A DNA stretch of 64,000 nucleotides from Flavobacteriales bacterium (GCA_016721825.1 JADKHI010000004.1:1-64000); one strand, 5' to 3'; positions 19,277 to 28,505 are shown, counted from the stretch's first letter. The notes: a model not told the origin generated them from the letters alone. Numbers and translations: made by a program.

Positions 19277-19652
19277 GTGGATGGTGGCGGGTGCAGTGTC
19301 ACGGTCCGGAGCACGGTTCCGACCCGGTCCGTCGACCAGGCAGGGTCGATGAACGGCGCAATACTAGGCCCGGGAACATACGCGAGTCCAGCGTCCCCCT
19401 AAGGTTCCAGAGAGCTTTCATCGTCGGAAACGGCGGCACGGTCCAGCGCATTTCCCGGATCGGCAGTCGAAATTCCCGCTTCATCCTACCCACAGCCTTT
19501 TCGGCGAGTGGATCCCTGGCCCGGACGAGTGAACCGGCGCTCGACGCGCTGCAATGTCACAATAGGGTCTACTGGGAAGAACATCGAGCAATCACGACAG
19601 GCAGCAAAACCCTCGGGTCGAACGTCTACCTTGAACAACCGATCACCATCCC
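19277..19652. promoter_or_regulatory. Divergent intergenic region, weak promoter candidates
   Basis: 376 bp between the Ig-repeat gene (left) and the next T9SS cargo gene (right). On the minus strand TAGTATTG (19359-19366) and on the plus strand TACCTTGA (19627-19634) are near matches to TAnnTTTG. No tRNA, repeat or small gene is evident. Confidence 0.35.
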
Positions 19653-20558
19653 ATGCGTCACCTTCTACCCCTTGCACTTCTGTTGCCGATAGCTGTATCC
19701 GCCCAGAACGACTACCTCGGCAATGACCCGATATGGAACATCACCTCGATGTGCAACGCCGGAGGTGGTGGAGGCACAGGCTACTGCATAGCCAACGACA
19801 CCTACAACTACTATGTGGATGGCGATTCGGTGATCAACGGGACCACCTATGCGAGGGTAATGCGCTCTGGCTCCATCAGCTACCAATGGCAGGGCGGACC
19901 ACCCCCACCCCCACCGATCTGCACAGGCACATCCGTTTACACTCCTTACTTGATGGGGCTGGTCAGGCAGGATGGGCGGACGCTCAGGCAATGGGAAGGA
20001 AGCACCGACGAATTGCTGCACGACTTCGACCTGGCCGTGGGTGACACATTGCCCCTATCGTTCACCAACTGGAACACGGACATCACCGTAACGGCCGTCG
20101 ACAGCATCTTGGTCGGCACCGAATGGCGGCACCGCTTTGCCTTGGCCAACAGTTGGTCGCCCTACTTGATCGAGGGCATCGGGTCCATGCATGGGCTTTT
20201 CGAGCCGGTCTCCAACTTCTTCGACTGTGGCTACACCTTGTATTGTTTCGGGCTTGATACGATCGGCTATTTCCCCACGCCGGGACCGAGCTGCGCCCTG
20301 GCCATGAGCATCGGCGCGACCGGCTCCGAGGTGCAACCGTTGACCGTTTTCCCGAACCCTTCTTCGGATGAGCTCATGGTCCTTCTGCCTGAAGAACGGA
20401 CGAACGTCCGCCTACAGCTCTGCGACCTCCAGGGCCGGACCATCGTTGCAACAAGTTCGAACCGCACGCGCATCAGCTTTGATGTGAGCCAGCTTCCTAG
20501 TGGCGTCTATGTGCTGCAGGTCGGTGATCTGCGGCAGCGCGTGGTGGTGGCGCACTGA
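19653..20558 (+). CDS. Secreted T9SS type A sorting-domain protein
   Basis: 301 aa. Signal peptide MRHLLPLALLLPIAVSAQND. The middle has YNYYVDGDSVINGTTYARVM, a proline run (GGPPPPPPICTG), LMGLVRQDGRTLRQWEG, then LHDFDLAVGDTLPLSF, a layout (property with display value, VRQDGR, then unit value) seen in a widespread group of Bacteroidota secreted proteins with no known function. The C-terminus LTVFPNPSSDELMVLLPEE to LPSGVYVLQVGDLRQRVVV is a type A sorting domain. Transcribed divergently from the Ig-repeat protein. Confidence 0.8.
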   Translation: MRHLLPLALLLPIAVSAQNDYLGNDPIWNITSMCNAGGGGGTGYCIANDTYNYYVDGDSVINGTTYARVMRSGSISYQWQGGPPPPPPICTGTSVYTPYLMGLVRQDGRTLRQWEGSTDELLHDFDLAVGDTLPLSFTNWNTDITVTAVDSILVGTEWRHRFALANSWSPYLIEGIGSMHGLFEPVSNFFDCGYTLYCFGLDTIGYFPTPGPSCALAMSIGATGSEVQPLTVFPNPSSDELMVLLPEERTNVRLQLCDLQGRTIVATSSNRTRISFDVSQLPSGVYVLQVGDLRQRVVVAH

Positions 20559-20563
20559 GGCTT

Positions 20564-21769
20564 TCAGGTCGTCGATCGGCCTTTCGTCAAGGCATGCTGG
20601 ATGGCCGAAGCGGCGAGCCGGCCTGTTGAGAAGCAGCCCTGCAACAGGAAGCCCCCGGTCGGTGCGTCCCAGTCCACCATCTCCCCAGCGACGAAGATCC
20701 GTGGGTACTGTTTCAGCGAGAGGTCATCGTTCAGTTCATCCCATGGAATGCCACCGACCGTGCTGATGGCCTCGTCGATCGGGCGCAGCGCGCGGACCGG
20801 AACGCGCAGCTGCTTCACATCCGAAATGAGCGTGGACCCATCGATGAACCTGTGCATCGGCGTGAAGGCCTTTAGCAGTGCTACCTGCACCCGGTCCAAT
20901 TTCACGGTCGCCATACGCTCCTTCCAAGCCGCACCGGCCAGTCTGCGTTCGAGCTCAGCTTCGGTCAGATCGGGTTTGAGGTCGATGATCAGCGTGGCTT
21001 CCTGCCCACGCGCCAGGGCCTCGCGGATCGCAGGCACGACCGGGTACACCGCGTTACCCTCCAGTCCATGCTCGGTCAGTGTGGCTTCGCCCCTCACACT
21101 GCGGTCTCCAGCAGTTATGCGGATGTTCTTCAACGGCTTGCCGACATGCACACGCAAGGCTTCCGGCATGACAAGCTCCACGCCGCAGTTGCTGGCCGCA
21201 AAGGGAATTGTTCGGACACCCAAGGCCTGGAAATACGCTGTCCAATCTCCTGTTGATCCGGTCTTCGCCCATGAAGCTCCACCCAACCCAAAGAGGTAAT
21301 TCTCCGCTTCGATCACGACCTGCTGCCCATTGCGCTCGACGAGCGGTCGCGCGACGGCATCGAAGCCAACGAACGTGTGCTGCACATGCAGTTGAACTCC
21401 TTTCGCGGTAAGCCTGTCGACGATCGCCTTCAGCACCTCAGCGGGCTTGATGCCCTTCTCCGGGAACACCCTGCCACTGCTTCCGATGAAGGTCGGAACA
21501 CCAAGCTCGGCAAGCCAGGCACGCAGTTCAGCAGGACCAAAAGCCGCCAGGATCGGGCGCATGCGGTCCTTCGGGGCATACTGCCCAAGCATCTCCTCCC
21601 CCTCGACACGATTGGTGATGTTCAGTCCTCCTTCCCCGGCCACGAGGAACTTTCGGCCCACGGTGCGGGCCTGTTCATACAGATGAACCTCGCAGGTATT
21701 CGCGAGCACATCCGCTGCTATGAGCCCTGCCGGACCTCCTCCAATGATCGCGATATGGGGTCTGCTCAT
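20564..21769 (-). CDS. HI0933-like / TIGR03862 NAD(P)/FAD-dependent oxidoreductase
   Basis: 401 aa flavoprotein. FAD-binding IIGGGPAGLIAADVL (residues 8-22), then YEQARTVGRKFLVAGEGGLN with the GRKFLxAGxGGLNLTN-like signature, FIGSSGRVFPEKGIKPAEVL, and the C-terminal IFVAGEMVDWDAPTGGFLLQ/GCFSTG block. Domain order fits the HI0933 superfamily, more specifically the PP_4765/TIGR03862 branch. Substrate unknown. Its ATG overlaps the TGA of the upstream glycosyltransferase gene (ATGA), so the two form an operon. Confidence 0.86.
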   Translation of the reverse strand: MSRPHIAIIGGGPAGLIAADVLANTCEVHLYEQARTVGRKFLVAGEGGLNITNRVEGEEMLGQYAPKDRMRPILAAFGPAELRAWLAELGVPTFIGSSGRVFPEKGIKPAEVLKAIVDRLTAKGVQLHVQHTFVGFDAVARPLVERNGQQVVIEAENYLFGLGGASWAKTGSTGDWTAYFQALGVRTIPFAASNCGVELVMPEALRVHVGKPLKNIRITAGDRSVRGEATLTEHGLEGNAVYPVVPAIREALARGQEATLIIDLKPDLTEAELERRLAGAAWKERMATVKLDRVQVALLKAFTPMHRFIDGSTLISDVKQLRVPVRALRPIDEAISTVGGIPWDELNDDLSLKQYPRIFVAGEMVDWDAPTGGFLLQGCFSTGRLAASAIQHALTKGRSTT

Positions 21770-22824
21770 GGCTTTGGGGTCTTGGGCTGATCGAAGATCC
21801 GGTCGTAGGCTGCAAGGGTGTCATCCATCGTAAAGCCGATCCATGCGCTCTGCGGAACGGGCTTGGAGAGGAGCGCTTCGACGGCGGTGGCCATGGCTTC
21901 GGGATCCGATACCACGCTCCAACGCTCGCTGGGGGATGCGATGCCAACGGGATAGGAAACGACGGACATGCCTTGCATGAGCGCTTCCAGGAACACATAG
22001 CCCTGTGACTCATAGCGCGAAGGATGCACCAGTACGCGGCTGCGGGCCATCAGCTTGAGCATTTCAGCGCGAGGCACCTCCCCAAGAACATCAATGCTGT
22101 CTGCGAGTCCCGCTCCCACTACGAGGCCGTCCACGTGCGCATTGCCGACCGGGATCCGGGCGCCCGCCATCACGGCTTTCACCGGTCGGTGCTGCACGAT
22201 CCGTGCGACGAGTTCAATGAACAGTTCCGGTCGCTTCACGGGGATCAAGGAGCCTGCGAAAAGCAGATCGATGTCCCGCTTGGTCCCCGAGGATGCATCC
22301 AGTGGATCAAGTCCCCAGGGAATGATGGCATCAGGTGGCCGGCCGCTCATGGTGCTGAAGGCTTCCGCATGCCGTTCGCTCAACACCACGTTCTTACTGG
22401 CGCCCCCTTTCACCACGCGCCACCAATTGTGTTCATCACGGGCATCCTGACCCATGAGCGTTAGCACGTGCGAGGCCCCGGTTCGCCAAGACAGTCGCTT
22501 GCCGATCCATGCACACTCACCGAGCCAGAAGCTGTGCACGCGTTGGAACGGCCGCTCACGATAAAGCCGAGCGCCGATCGAAACGGCGCGCTGCCAGGCC
22601 AGCGGCTTGGCCCATCGTTGGTTCGCACCGCCACAGGGGTGCACCTGCACACCGTGCCAGGCATACGGCTTTCGGTGGAACGGATACTGTGTGGCGATCA
22701 CGCGGACCGAAGCCTTTGGATGCCGCAGCGTGTAAGCCTTGATGTAGGCTTGGAGCGGCGGTATGCAGCCATCATCCGCTTCATCCTTCGGGAATCCCGG
22801 GGCGATCACCAAAAGGTCCTTCAT
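21766..22824 (-). CDS. Glycosyltransferase family 4 protein
   Basis: 352 aa. GT-B enzyme transferring a sugar from a nucleotide sugar. N-terminal half: LLVIAPGFPKDEADDGCIPP, VRVIATQYPFHRKPYAWHGV, HVLTLMGQDARDEHNWWRVV. C-terminal half: DLLFAGSLIPVKRPELFIEL, DSIDVLGEVPRAEMLKLMAR, VLVHPSRYESQGYVFLEALM with the conserved E-x-(Q/G)-G-x-x-x-LEA motif near 265-282. No membrane segment. Acceptor unknown; no other polysaccharide genes surround it. First gene of a two-gene operon with the flavoprotein; divergent from hemN. Confidence 0.85.
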   Translation of the reverse strand: MKDLLVIAPGFPKDEADDGCIPPLQAYIKAYTLRHPKASVRVIATQYPFHRKPYAWHGVQVHPCGGANQRWAKPLAWQRAVSIGARLYRERPFQRVHSFWLGECAWIGKRLSWRTGASHVLTLMGQDARDEHNWWRVVKGGASKNVVLSERHAEAFSTMSGRPPDAIIPWGLDPLDASSGTKRDIDLLFAGSLIPVKRPELFIELVARIVQHRPVKAVMAGARIPVGNAHVDGLVVGAGLADSIDVLGEVPRAEMLKLMARSRVLVHPSRYESQGYVFLEALMQGMSVVSYPVGIASPSERWSVVSDPEAMATAVEALLSKPVPQSAWIGFTMDDTLAAYDRIFDQPKTPKP

Positions 22825-22919
22825 GCGGCAACGAAGTTGCTCAACTACAGGTCACATCCCGCATGGAACACCTGACGAGCATCATCCAGCGGCGGGCCAG
22901 AGCAGCACAGTTTTGCGGC

Positions 22920-24269
22920 ATGGATCCGGTCCTGCTCCGCAAGTACAACGTTCCCGGCCCCCGGTACACAAGCTACCCGGCCGTACCCCATTGGACCGAC
23001 GCGCCTTCCCGCAACACATGGGAAGAGCATGTCACTGCGGCGTTCGACCGGAGCAATGCGGAACAGGGCATCAGTCTGTATGTGCACCTGCCCTATTGCG
23101 AGAGCCTCTGCACCTACTGCGGATGCACCACTCGGATCACCGTGAACCACGGCGTTGAGGCGCCTTACATCAACGCTGTGCTCCAGGAATGGCGGCTGTA
23201 CAAGGAGCTGTTCAAGACGGTGCCGCGCATCCGGGAACTCCACCTTGGCGGGGGCACTCCTACCTTCTTCGCTCCGGACCAACTGGCACGAATGGTGAAC
23301 GGTCTGCTTGAAGGCTGTTCGCTCACGTCCGACGCAGAACTGGGCTTCGAAGGTCACCCGCGAAGCACCAGCAAGGAACACTTGCGCACGCTGTACGACC
23401 TCGGTTTCCGCCGTGTGAGCATTGGCATTCAGGACTTCGACCCACGGGTCCAAGTGGCCATCAACCGGGTGCAAGCGTTCGGGGAGGTGCAGCGTGTGTT
23501 CGATGATGCACGGCACATGGGTTACCGGTCGATCAACGCCGACCTGATCTACGGTCTGCCGTTGCAGACCGAGCGGAGCATCCGGCTAACCATGGGACGC
23601 ACCTTGGCCTTGCGGCCGGACCGGATCGCGTTCTACAGCTACGCCCATGTGCCTTGGATCAAGCCTGGCCAACGCCGCTACACGGAAGCGGACCTGCCTG
23701 CGGAGGCGCAGAAACGCGCTTTGTATGAGCTCGGCCGCACCCTTCTGGAAGAGGCGGGCTATGAGGAGGTGGGCATGGACCATTTCGCGCTGCCCGGGGA
23801 AGCCCTGCACGCCAGCATGCGCAACGGCACACTGCACCGCAACTTCATGGGCTATACCCCTGTGCGAACAGAGCTGCTCCTTGGGCTTGGCGTCTCCTCC
23901 ATCAGCGACGCATGGACCGCTTACGCGCAGAACCTGAAGGTGGTGGAGGACTACCTGAACAGCCTCGGTCGGAACGAACTACCCATTTTCCGTGGTCATG
24001 TGCTTTCAGATCAGGACCTGGTGGTCCGCGAGCTGATCCTCGACCTCATGTGCCGTTCGACCACCGACCTGAAACGCCTGGGGTGGGACCGTGATCGGGT
24101 TAAGCACGAGTTGGCCGCCCTGGCCAGCGATGGGATCGTTGTGGTGGAAGGCACCCAGGTCCGGATCACCGATGAAGGGCATCCATGCGTGCGCAACGTA
24201 TGCATGGCGATCGACCCGCGAATGAGCACTCAAGGACCAAGCGGCCCTGTGTTCTCCAAGACCATCTGA
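22920..24269 (+). CDS. hemN: Oxygen-independent coproporphyrinogen III oxidase
   Basis: Radical SAM enzyme that converts coproporphyrinogen III to protoporphyrinogen IX without oxygen. From the ATG at 22920 the protein starts MDPVLLRKYNVPGPRYTSYP as in HemN; an in-frame ATG at 22863 would add 19 unlike residues. The iron-sulfur motif is HLPYCESLCTYCGC with C60, C64, C67 and the HemN-specific C69. GGGTPTFF, then GFRRVSIGIQDFDPRVQVAI, and INADLIYGLPLQTERS follow. C-terminal HemN domain includes YTPVRTELLLGLGVSSIS. About 449 aa, normal length. Confidence 0.93.
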   Translation: MDPVLLRKYNVPGPRYTSYPAVPHWTDAPSRNTWEEHVTAAFDRSNAEQGISLYVHLPYCESLCTYCGCTTRITVNHGVEAPYINAVLQEWRLYKELFKTVPRIRELHLGGGTPTFFAPDQLARMVNGLLEGCSLTSDAELGFEGHPRSTSKEHLRTLYDLGFRRVSIGIQDFDPRVQVAINRVQAFGEVQRVFDDARHMGYRSINADLIYGLPLQTERSIRLTMGRTLALRPDRIAFYSYAHVPWIKPGQRRYTEADLPAEAQKRALYELGRTLLEEAGYEEVGMDHFALPGEALHASMRNGTLHRNFMGYTPVRTELLLGLGVSSISDAWTAYAQNLKVVEDYLNSLGRNELPIFRGHVLSDQDLVVRELILDLMCRSTTDLKRLGWDRDRVKHELAALASDGIVVVEGTQVRITDEGHPCVRNVCMAIDPRMSTQGPSGPVFSKTI

Positions 24270-24287
24270 TCGGGGTCATAGGTAACG

Positions 24288-24305
24288 GTTCGCCCCAAAG
24301 CGAAC
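24288..24305 (+). terminator. Weak hairpin after hemN
   Basis: GTTCGC (24288-24293) pairs with GCGAAC (24300-24305) around a 6-nt loop, 19 bp after the hemN stop. No T-run. Confidence 0.3.
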
Positions 24306-24408
24306 GCTTCGCATAGGGTCCAAGGACTTCCTATCACAACTGCATCTTATTGATCGTCAGCGAATTAAGCCGCGACTTTTCGGGTGTTCGTGTTCCGGAA
24401 CGTGACCT

Positions 24409-24422
24409 GTATGCGTGCATAC
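24409..24422. promoter_or_regulatory. Palindromic operator candidate
   Basis: GTATGCGTGCATAC, two perfect 6-bp half sites (GTATGC/GCATAC) separated by 2 bp, centred about 15 bp upstream of an exact TAnnTTTG element where a -33 element would be expected. Typical geometry for a dimeric regulator; the regulator is unknown. Confidence 0.5.
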
Positions 24423-24426
24423 GGTC

Positions 24427-24434
24427 TAAGTTTG
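24427..24434 (+). promoter_or_regulatory. Promoter -7 element of the 24454 gene
   Basis: TAAGTTTG, exact TAnnTTTG, 19 bp before the ATG. No TTG -33 element is visible; the palindrome occupies that place. Confidence 0.6.
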
Positions 24435-24453
24435 CAAACTCCCCATCTCTCCG

Positions 24454-24858
24454 ATGAACATGCTGATCGAAACGCGCCTTGCCACGCTGGAACAAGTATC
24501 ACCCGACCTGATGGAAGTCCGCTTCAAGCCGGACCAGAAGATCGACGTACATGGGATCGACGAGATCCTGCAGGAGCGTCAACGCATGTGCCCCGGCAGG
24601 TCCACGGCCATTCTGGGCATCTTTCCTCCTGAAGTGGATTTCGATCTGGACGTGATGACCAAGGACCACTACCTCGGACGGGGCCTTGAGAACTGCACGA
24701 AGGCCCTGGCCATTGCCGCAGGTAGCACGTTGAACGAACGGATGGCAGGGCTGTTCTTCGCCTACTTCCCACAGCAGTTCAACACCAGCGTGTTCCTCAT
24801 GGATACGGATGCGCGCAGTTGGCTCACGACGCAGTTGGCGGAGCGCTCCATGTCCTGA
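24454..24858 (+). CDS. Uncharacterised small protein, STAS-like in layout
   Basis: 134 aa, no signal peptide or membrane helix. Sequence pattern ETRLATLEQVSPDLMEVRFK, then IDEILQERQRMCPGRSTAIL, GIFPPEVDFDLDVMTKDHYL, KALAIAAGSTLNERMAGLFF and FAYFPQQFNTSVFLMDTDAR. The alternation of strands and helices, with a strand ending in a loop before a helix that starts at ALAIAAGS, resembles the STAS-like single-domain proteins common in Bacteroidota, but no signature residue proves this. Has its own promoter with a palindromic operator candidate. It ends 9 bp before the convergent OmpA gene. Function unknown. Confidence 0.6.
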   Translation: MNMLIETRLATLEQVSPDLMEVRFKPDQKIDVHGIDEILQERQRMCPGRSTAILGIFPPEVDFDLDVMTKDHYLGRGLENCTKALAIAAGSTLNERMAGLFFAYFPQQFNTSVFLMDTDARSWLTTQLAERSMS

Positions 24859-24867
24859 GCGGAACGC

Positions 24868-25818
24868 TCAGTCCTTCACCAGGTCATACAGCTCGCGAAG
24901 GTCGGGCGCCAGAATGATCTCGATGCGGCGGTTCTTCGCCTTGTCGTTCGGGTCCAGCGGGATGTACTCCCCCCGCCCACCAGCGGTCACGCGCTTGGGG
25001 TCCAATCTGGTACCCTCCTGGAGAATGCGCACGACACTGGTGGCCCGCATTACGCTCAGGTCCCAGTTATCCTTGTAGGAAGCTCCGGGCAGCACCTTGT
25101 CCGTATCGGTGTGGCCCTCCACCAGAATGTTGAGGTCCTTCTCGTTCTCAATGGCCTTTGCCAGCTTCTGGAGGGCATCACGACCCTGCTGGTCCACGAC
25201 AGTACTGCCGCTGGGGAACAGGAGCTTGTTCTCCAGGCTGACGTAGATCTTGCCTTCGCGCTGCTGAACGGTAAGGCCCTTGCCCTCGAAGCCGACCAAG
25301 GCTTTGGAAACACGCTCCTTGATGCCTTTCATGGCCTGGTCCTTCTTGGACAGCTCGGCCTGCAGTTCGGCCAACTTGGCTTCGCGCTCCGCCAGGGACC
25401 GGCCAAGACCCGCTAGGGAATCCTCCTTCCCCATCAGGTTGAGCCGCACGGTCTCCAGATCGGTCAGCAGCTTTCTGTTCTCCGAGCGATCGCCATCCAT
25501 GAGCTTGGCGTACTTGTCCAGCAGCTCGTTGTTCAGCTCGTTCAGCTTGTCATACTTACGGACGAACTCGCGGTGCTCGGTCCCCAGCTTAGCCGTATCG
25601 GCTTGCAGCTTATGCATCTGCGCCTCAAGGGCTTCATGCTGCGCTGTGAGCTCTGCTAGTGAGGCGGTGGCCTGTTCCGCCTTGGTCAGCGCGCTCGCCT
25701 CATTGGCCTTCATCTCCGCCAACTTCGCCTGTGACTCTTCGTATTTTCGAGCAGGAACACAACCGAACAAGAAGAGAGCGGGAAGGAGGATCTGAACGAG
25801 GGCCTTGGCGTTGGGCAT
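24868..25818 (-). CDS. OmpA-family lipoprotein with long coiled coil
   Basis: 316 aa. Lipoprotein signal ALVQILLPALFLFGCVPARK. Residues about 25-180 are heptad-rich coiled coil (SLAELTAQHEALEAQMHKLQ and similar). The C-terminal OmpA domain includes LLFPSGSTVVDQQGRDALQK, LNILVEGHTDTDKVLPG, WDLSVMRATSVVRILQEG and NRRIEIIL, the peptidoglycan-binding signature. Expected to tether the outer membrane to peptidoglycan. The ATG at 25818 is chosen because the signal peptide follows it at once; an upstream extension has no signal features. Divergent from the 25918 gene. Confidence 0.88.
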   Translation of the reverse strand: MPNAKALVQILLPALFLFGCVPARKYEESQAKLAEMKANEASALTKAEQATASLAELTAQHEALEAQMHKLQADTAKLGTEHREFVRKYDKLNELNNELLDKYAKLMDGDRSENRKLLTDLETVRLNLMGKEDSLAGLGRSLAEREAKLAELQAELSKKDQAMKGIKERVSKALVGFEGKGLTVQQREGKIYVSLENKLLFPSGSTVVDQQGRDALQKLAKAIENEKDLNILVEGHTDTDKVLPGASYKDNWDLSVMRATSVVRILQEGTRLDPKRVTAGGRGEYIPLDPNDKAKNRRIEIILAPDLRELYDLVKD

Positions 25819-25917
25819 GGTGGAACGGGGCTTTCTAAGCCTCAAAGGTGCCATGGTCGCGGGGGTATCAGCCCTGGACACGCAACCTTTTTTTGAACAC
25901 TGCGTTCCTTGGTGAGG

Positions 25918-26649
25918 ATGGCAACAGGAACTGAACACGGACTTGAACAGGATTGGCTCCTGGCCCCCGGATTCGATCTGGAGCTGAAGCAATACGTGCT
26001 GCTGGGTTATCTACAGCGCGTAGAGGCCCGTTTCAGCGAGCGGAAGTTGTACCCGCACCTTGACGAACTTTGGGCGCATGCCAAGCGGCTCACGCAGCTA
26101 CAACAGCACCTCCAGAGCACGAACGAAGCCCTTGGCGGAGAGGTGATCGGCGTGGACCTGGAACGAGCGGAGCTCGTTCGCGCCAAGGCGCAGGAAAGCG
26201 AGCTGTTGAATGTGATCCGTGACGTGATCGACTTCGCTCTTCCCGAGCTCAGGGTCATGCTTGATGAAGGCAGGGAATTGCGTCGCTCCCTTTCCTCGCG
26301 CATTCACTTCAGCCCGGTCGGACTTCTGCCGATCCACACCCATGAAGGTTACCTCTTGCTACGCCAGGGACGGGAGGCGCGCGTGTATGAATACCGCGTC
26401 CCGTTGTTCCATGGTACCGCGGAAGGCCTGCAGTACCAAAGTGTGCGGACCCGTTACCTGGACTCTTATCAGGTCAGCTTGGCGAACACCTACGAGCACA
26501 TCAAGTCCGATCTGGTTCGTCGGGTGCGCCAACTTCCGAACCCGGCGACCTTCGTGTTCGAGGCGGAGATCGGCCTTCCTCATATAGAGACGTTCATGCC
26601 CTTGGTGAAACAGCTCGTACACCAGGAACTGGAGCGATCGCCCCGTTAG
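25918..26649 (+). CDS. Conserved-looking cytoplasmic protein of unknown function
   Basis: About 243 aa, no signal peptide. Helical N-terminal half with LELKQYVLLGYLQRVEARFS, LDELWAHAKRLTQLQQHLQS and ELLNVIRDVIDFALPELRVM, then a strand-rich part (HFSPVGLLPIHTHEGYLLLR, EARVYEYRVPLFH, LQYQSVRTRYLDSYQVSLAN) and FVFEAEIGLPHIETFMPLVK. Codon use matches its neighbours. I do not recognise the family. Its TAG overlaps the TAA of the convergent substrate-binding protein gene (shared TTAG). Confidence 0.65.
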   Translation: MATGTEHGLEQDWLLAPGFDLELKQYVLLGYLQRVEARFSERKLYPHLDELWAHAKRLTQLQQHLQSTNEALGGEVIGVDLERAELVRAKAQESELLNVIRDVIDFALPELRVMLDEGRELRRSLSSRIHFSPVGLLPIHTHEGYLLLRQGREARVYEYRVPLFHGTAEGLQYQSVRTRYLDSYQVSLANTYEHIKSDLVRRVRQLPNPATFVFEAEIGLPHIETFMPLVKQLVHQELERSPR

Positions 26650-28361
26650 TTCCGCTCGGCAGGGTCGAACCACACACCTTCCAAGTAGCGCAGGTCCATG
26701 GCGTTGATGGGCATGCCCTGCACCCAAGGCTGGAGAAGACGCACCGTGCGTTCGAAGTACAATGGCGCAACGGTGACATCCTCCATGGCCTGATCCTCCG
26801 CCTGGGCCAGCAGCCGCATGCGTGTCCCATGGTCCGGAGCGGCACGCGCGGCCAGGAACAGCGAATCGAATCGAGCATTGTGGTAGCGGGTGGTGTTCAA
26901 GGCGCTGGGCAGGGTGGGGTCCAGCACGGCATTACGGCCATAGAACAAGGCCAGGAAGTTCTCCGGATCAGGATAATCGGCGGACCAGCCTTGACGCCAT
27001 AGCTGGGCCTGACCGAGGTCCACACGATCGTAGTGTTGATCCACTGGAAGTACGGAAATAAGGAGGCCTATGCCCAGGTTCCGTTCGATCATGGTCTGCA
27101 CCGCTTCCGCGACACGCCCATATCCGAAGCCATCGTTGTTCACCTGAATTCGCACCGTGGGAAAGCCCTTGCCACCGGGGTAACCAGCCAGAGCAAGCAG
27201 CTCGCGCGCACTGTCCGGGTCGTACGCAAGGCCGGACACGAGCTCCTCGGGATAGCCGTTCATGCCCGGCGGCACGACCCCATGCTCCGAGCGGACCGCA
27301 GCACCCTTCAGCACGCTGTCGGCCAGAAAACCTTGATCGATCGCTAGGGCGAAAGCACGCCTGACAAGCACATCATCGAACGGTGGTCGCAGCGCGTTGA
27401 AGCCGTAGAACTGGACCGAGAGGCCGGGTAGCCGCTGCACCACGAAAGGGTGTGCAGCACCTCCGACCTGTGCGGGAGCCACCAATTCACCCAAGCGTTC
27501 AACGGGGGGGTCCACCATCAGGGACAGGTGACCGGCGATGAACTCATCCAGCTCATGGGACTTGTCGTGGTCGAAGGTGACCCGCACACCATCCAAGTAG
27601 GGTAGGGCATTGCCGTACTGGTCCTTCTCCCAATAGTGGGCGAAGCGTTCGAACACCAAAGGGCCATCGTCACCCGTCTGGCGGAGCACGAACGGTCCGG
27701 TACCTTGTGCCAGGGACGAAATGCGCCGGGCGGAACGGGGGCGGTCGCCATAGATCCAGCAGCCTTGGTGCGCCAAAACTTGCAGGAAGAGCGGCTCAGG
27801 GGAGACGAGTTCGACCCTCAACGTGTGCTCGTCGACCGCAGTGATACCTGGCAATCCACCCGGAGCCTCGCCTCGGAGCGAGGCCGCATAATGTTCATCG
27901 GCACCCTTTACACGGCCTTGGAACAACCAGAACATCTGGTTCTCCGGTGCGGCCGTGCATAGCTTACGGAAGCAGGTCACTACATCCTCCGCCAGTAAGG
28001 GCCGTAGATCTTCTTTAGCAGCGGTGGAATCGGGGTGGAATCGAACATCTTCCCGGAGCGTGAACGTGTAGACCGTCCCCGTAGGATCGACCTCCCAACG
28101 CTCTGCCAGACAAGGCTTTACCGAGAGGTCGTTCGGGTCGAAGCGGACCAAGCCTTGGAAGGCGAGTGAAGCCACCCTGAACTCCGCCGTGGTGGCCAGG
28201 CTCAGCGGGAACAAGCTCCTGAGGGTTCCGGCCTCGTTCCAATTGAAGATGCCCCCGTAGTGCCGTCCGCCCTTGCTGGTGATCACCGAAGGGGCCTCCG
28301 CCCCTCCACAGCCTGCGAGCAGAAATGACAGGACCAGAGCGGAAGGCAGAAAGGAGCGCAT
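26646..28361 (-). CDS. ABC-transporter substrate-binding lipoprotein (peptide/nickel, SBP family 5)
   Basis: 571 aa. Signal MRSFLPSALVLSFLLAGCGG with lipobox LAGC. SBP_bac_5 features: FNWNEAGTLRSLFPLSLATT, FQGLVRFDPNDLSVKPCLAE/RWEV, YTFTLREDVRFHPDSTA, LLAEDVVTCFRKLC, GTGPFVLRQTGDDGPLVFER, FDDVLVRRAFALAIDQGFLA, VPPGMNGYP, and YDPDSARELLALAGYPGG. Binds oligopeptides or a related ligand for import. The matching permease and ATPase genes are not adjacent, so it may work with a distant transporter. The ATG at 28361 gives the lipoprotein signal; the frame is open further upstream without signal features. Confidence 0.88.
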   Translation of the reverse strand: MRSFLPSALVLSFLLAGCGGAEAPSVITSKGGRHYGGIFNWNEAGTLRSLFPLSLATTAEFRVASLAFQGLVRFDPNDLSVKPCLAERWEVDPTGTVYTFTLREDVRFHPDSTAAKEDLRPLLAEDVVTCFRKLCTAAPENQMFWLFQGRVKGADEHYAASLRGEAPGGLPGITAVDEHTLRVELVSPEPLFLQVLAHQGCWIYGDRPRSARRISSLAQGTGPFVLRQTGDDGPLVFERFAHYWEKDQYGNALPYLDGVRVTFDHDKSHELDEFIAGHLSLMVDPPVERLGELVAPAQVGGAAHPFVVQRLPGLSVQFYGFNALRPPFDDVLVRRAFALAIDQGFLADSVLKGAAVRSEHGVVPPGMNGYPEELVSGLAYDPDSARELLALAGYPGGKGFPTVRIQVNNDGFGYGRVAEAVQTMIERNLGIGLLISVLPVDQHYDRVDLGQAQLWRQGWSADYPDPENFLALFYGRNAVLDPTLPSALNTTRYHNARFDSLFLAARAAPDHGTRMRLLAQAEDQAMEDVTVAPLYFERTVRLLQPWVQGMPINAMDLRYLEGVWFDPAERN

Positions 28362-28505
28362 GTGGAGCGGACCAAATGTATCCGGGACCCTTGCGGGCAA
28401 CAGGAGCGCCACTGTGGCGTTACGAACATGGCGCTCTTGATGGACATCTTCGGCACACTGGATCGCATTGGGATAATTTTCAAGCCCTTGCGACGCGACC
28501 CTCCG

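Noticed and set aside
22820..22920. FNR-type site upstream of hemN
   Set aside because: No TTGATnnnnATCAA-like palindrome could be found; only unrelated partial matches.
28362..28505. N-terminal extension of the large outer-membrane protein
   Set aside because: The extension has no signal features, overlaps the divergent promoter area and contains a TAATTTTC promoter candidate.
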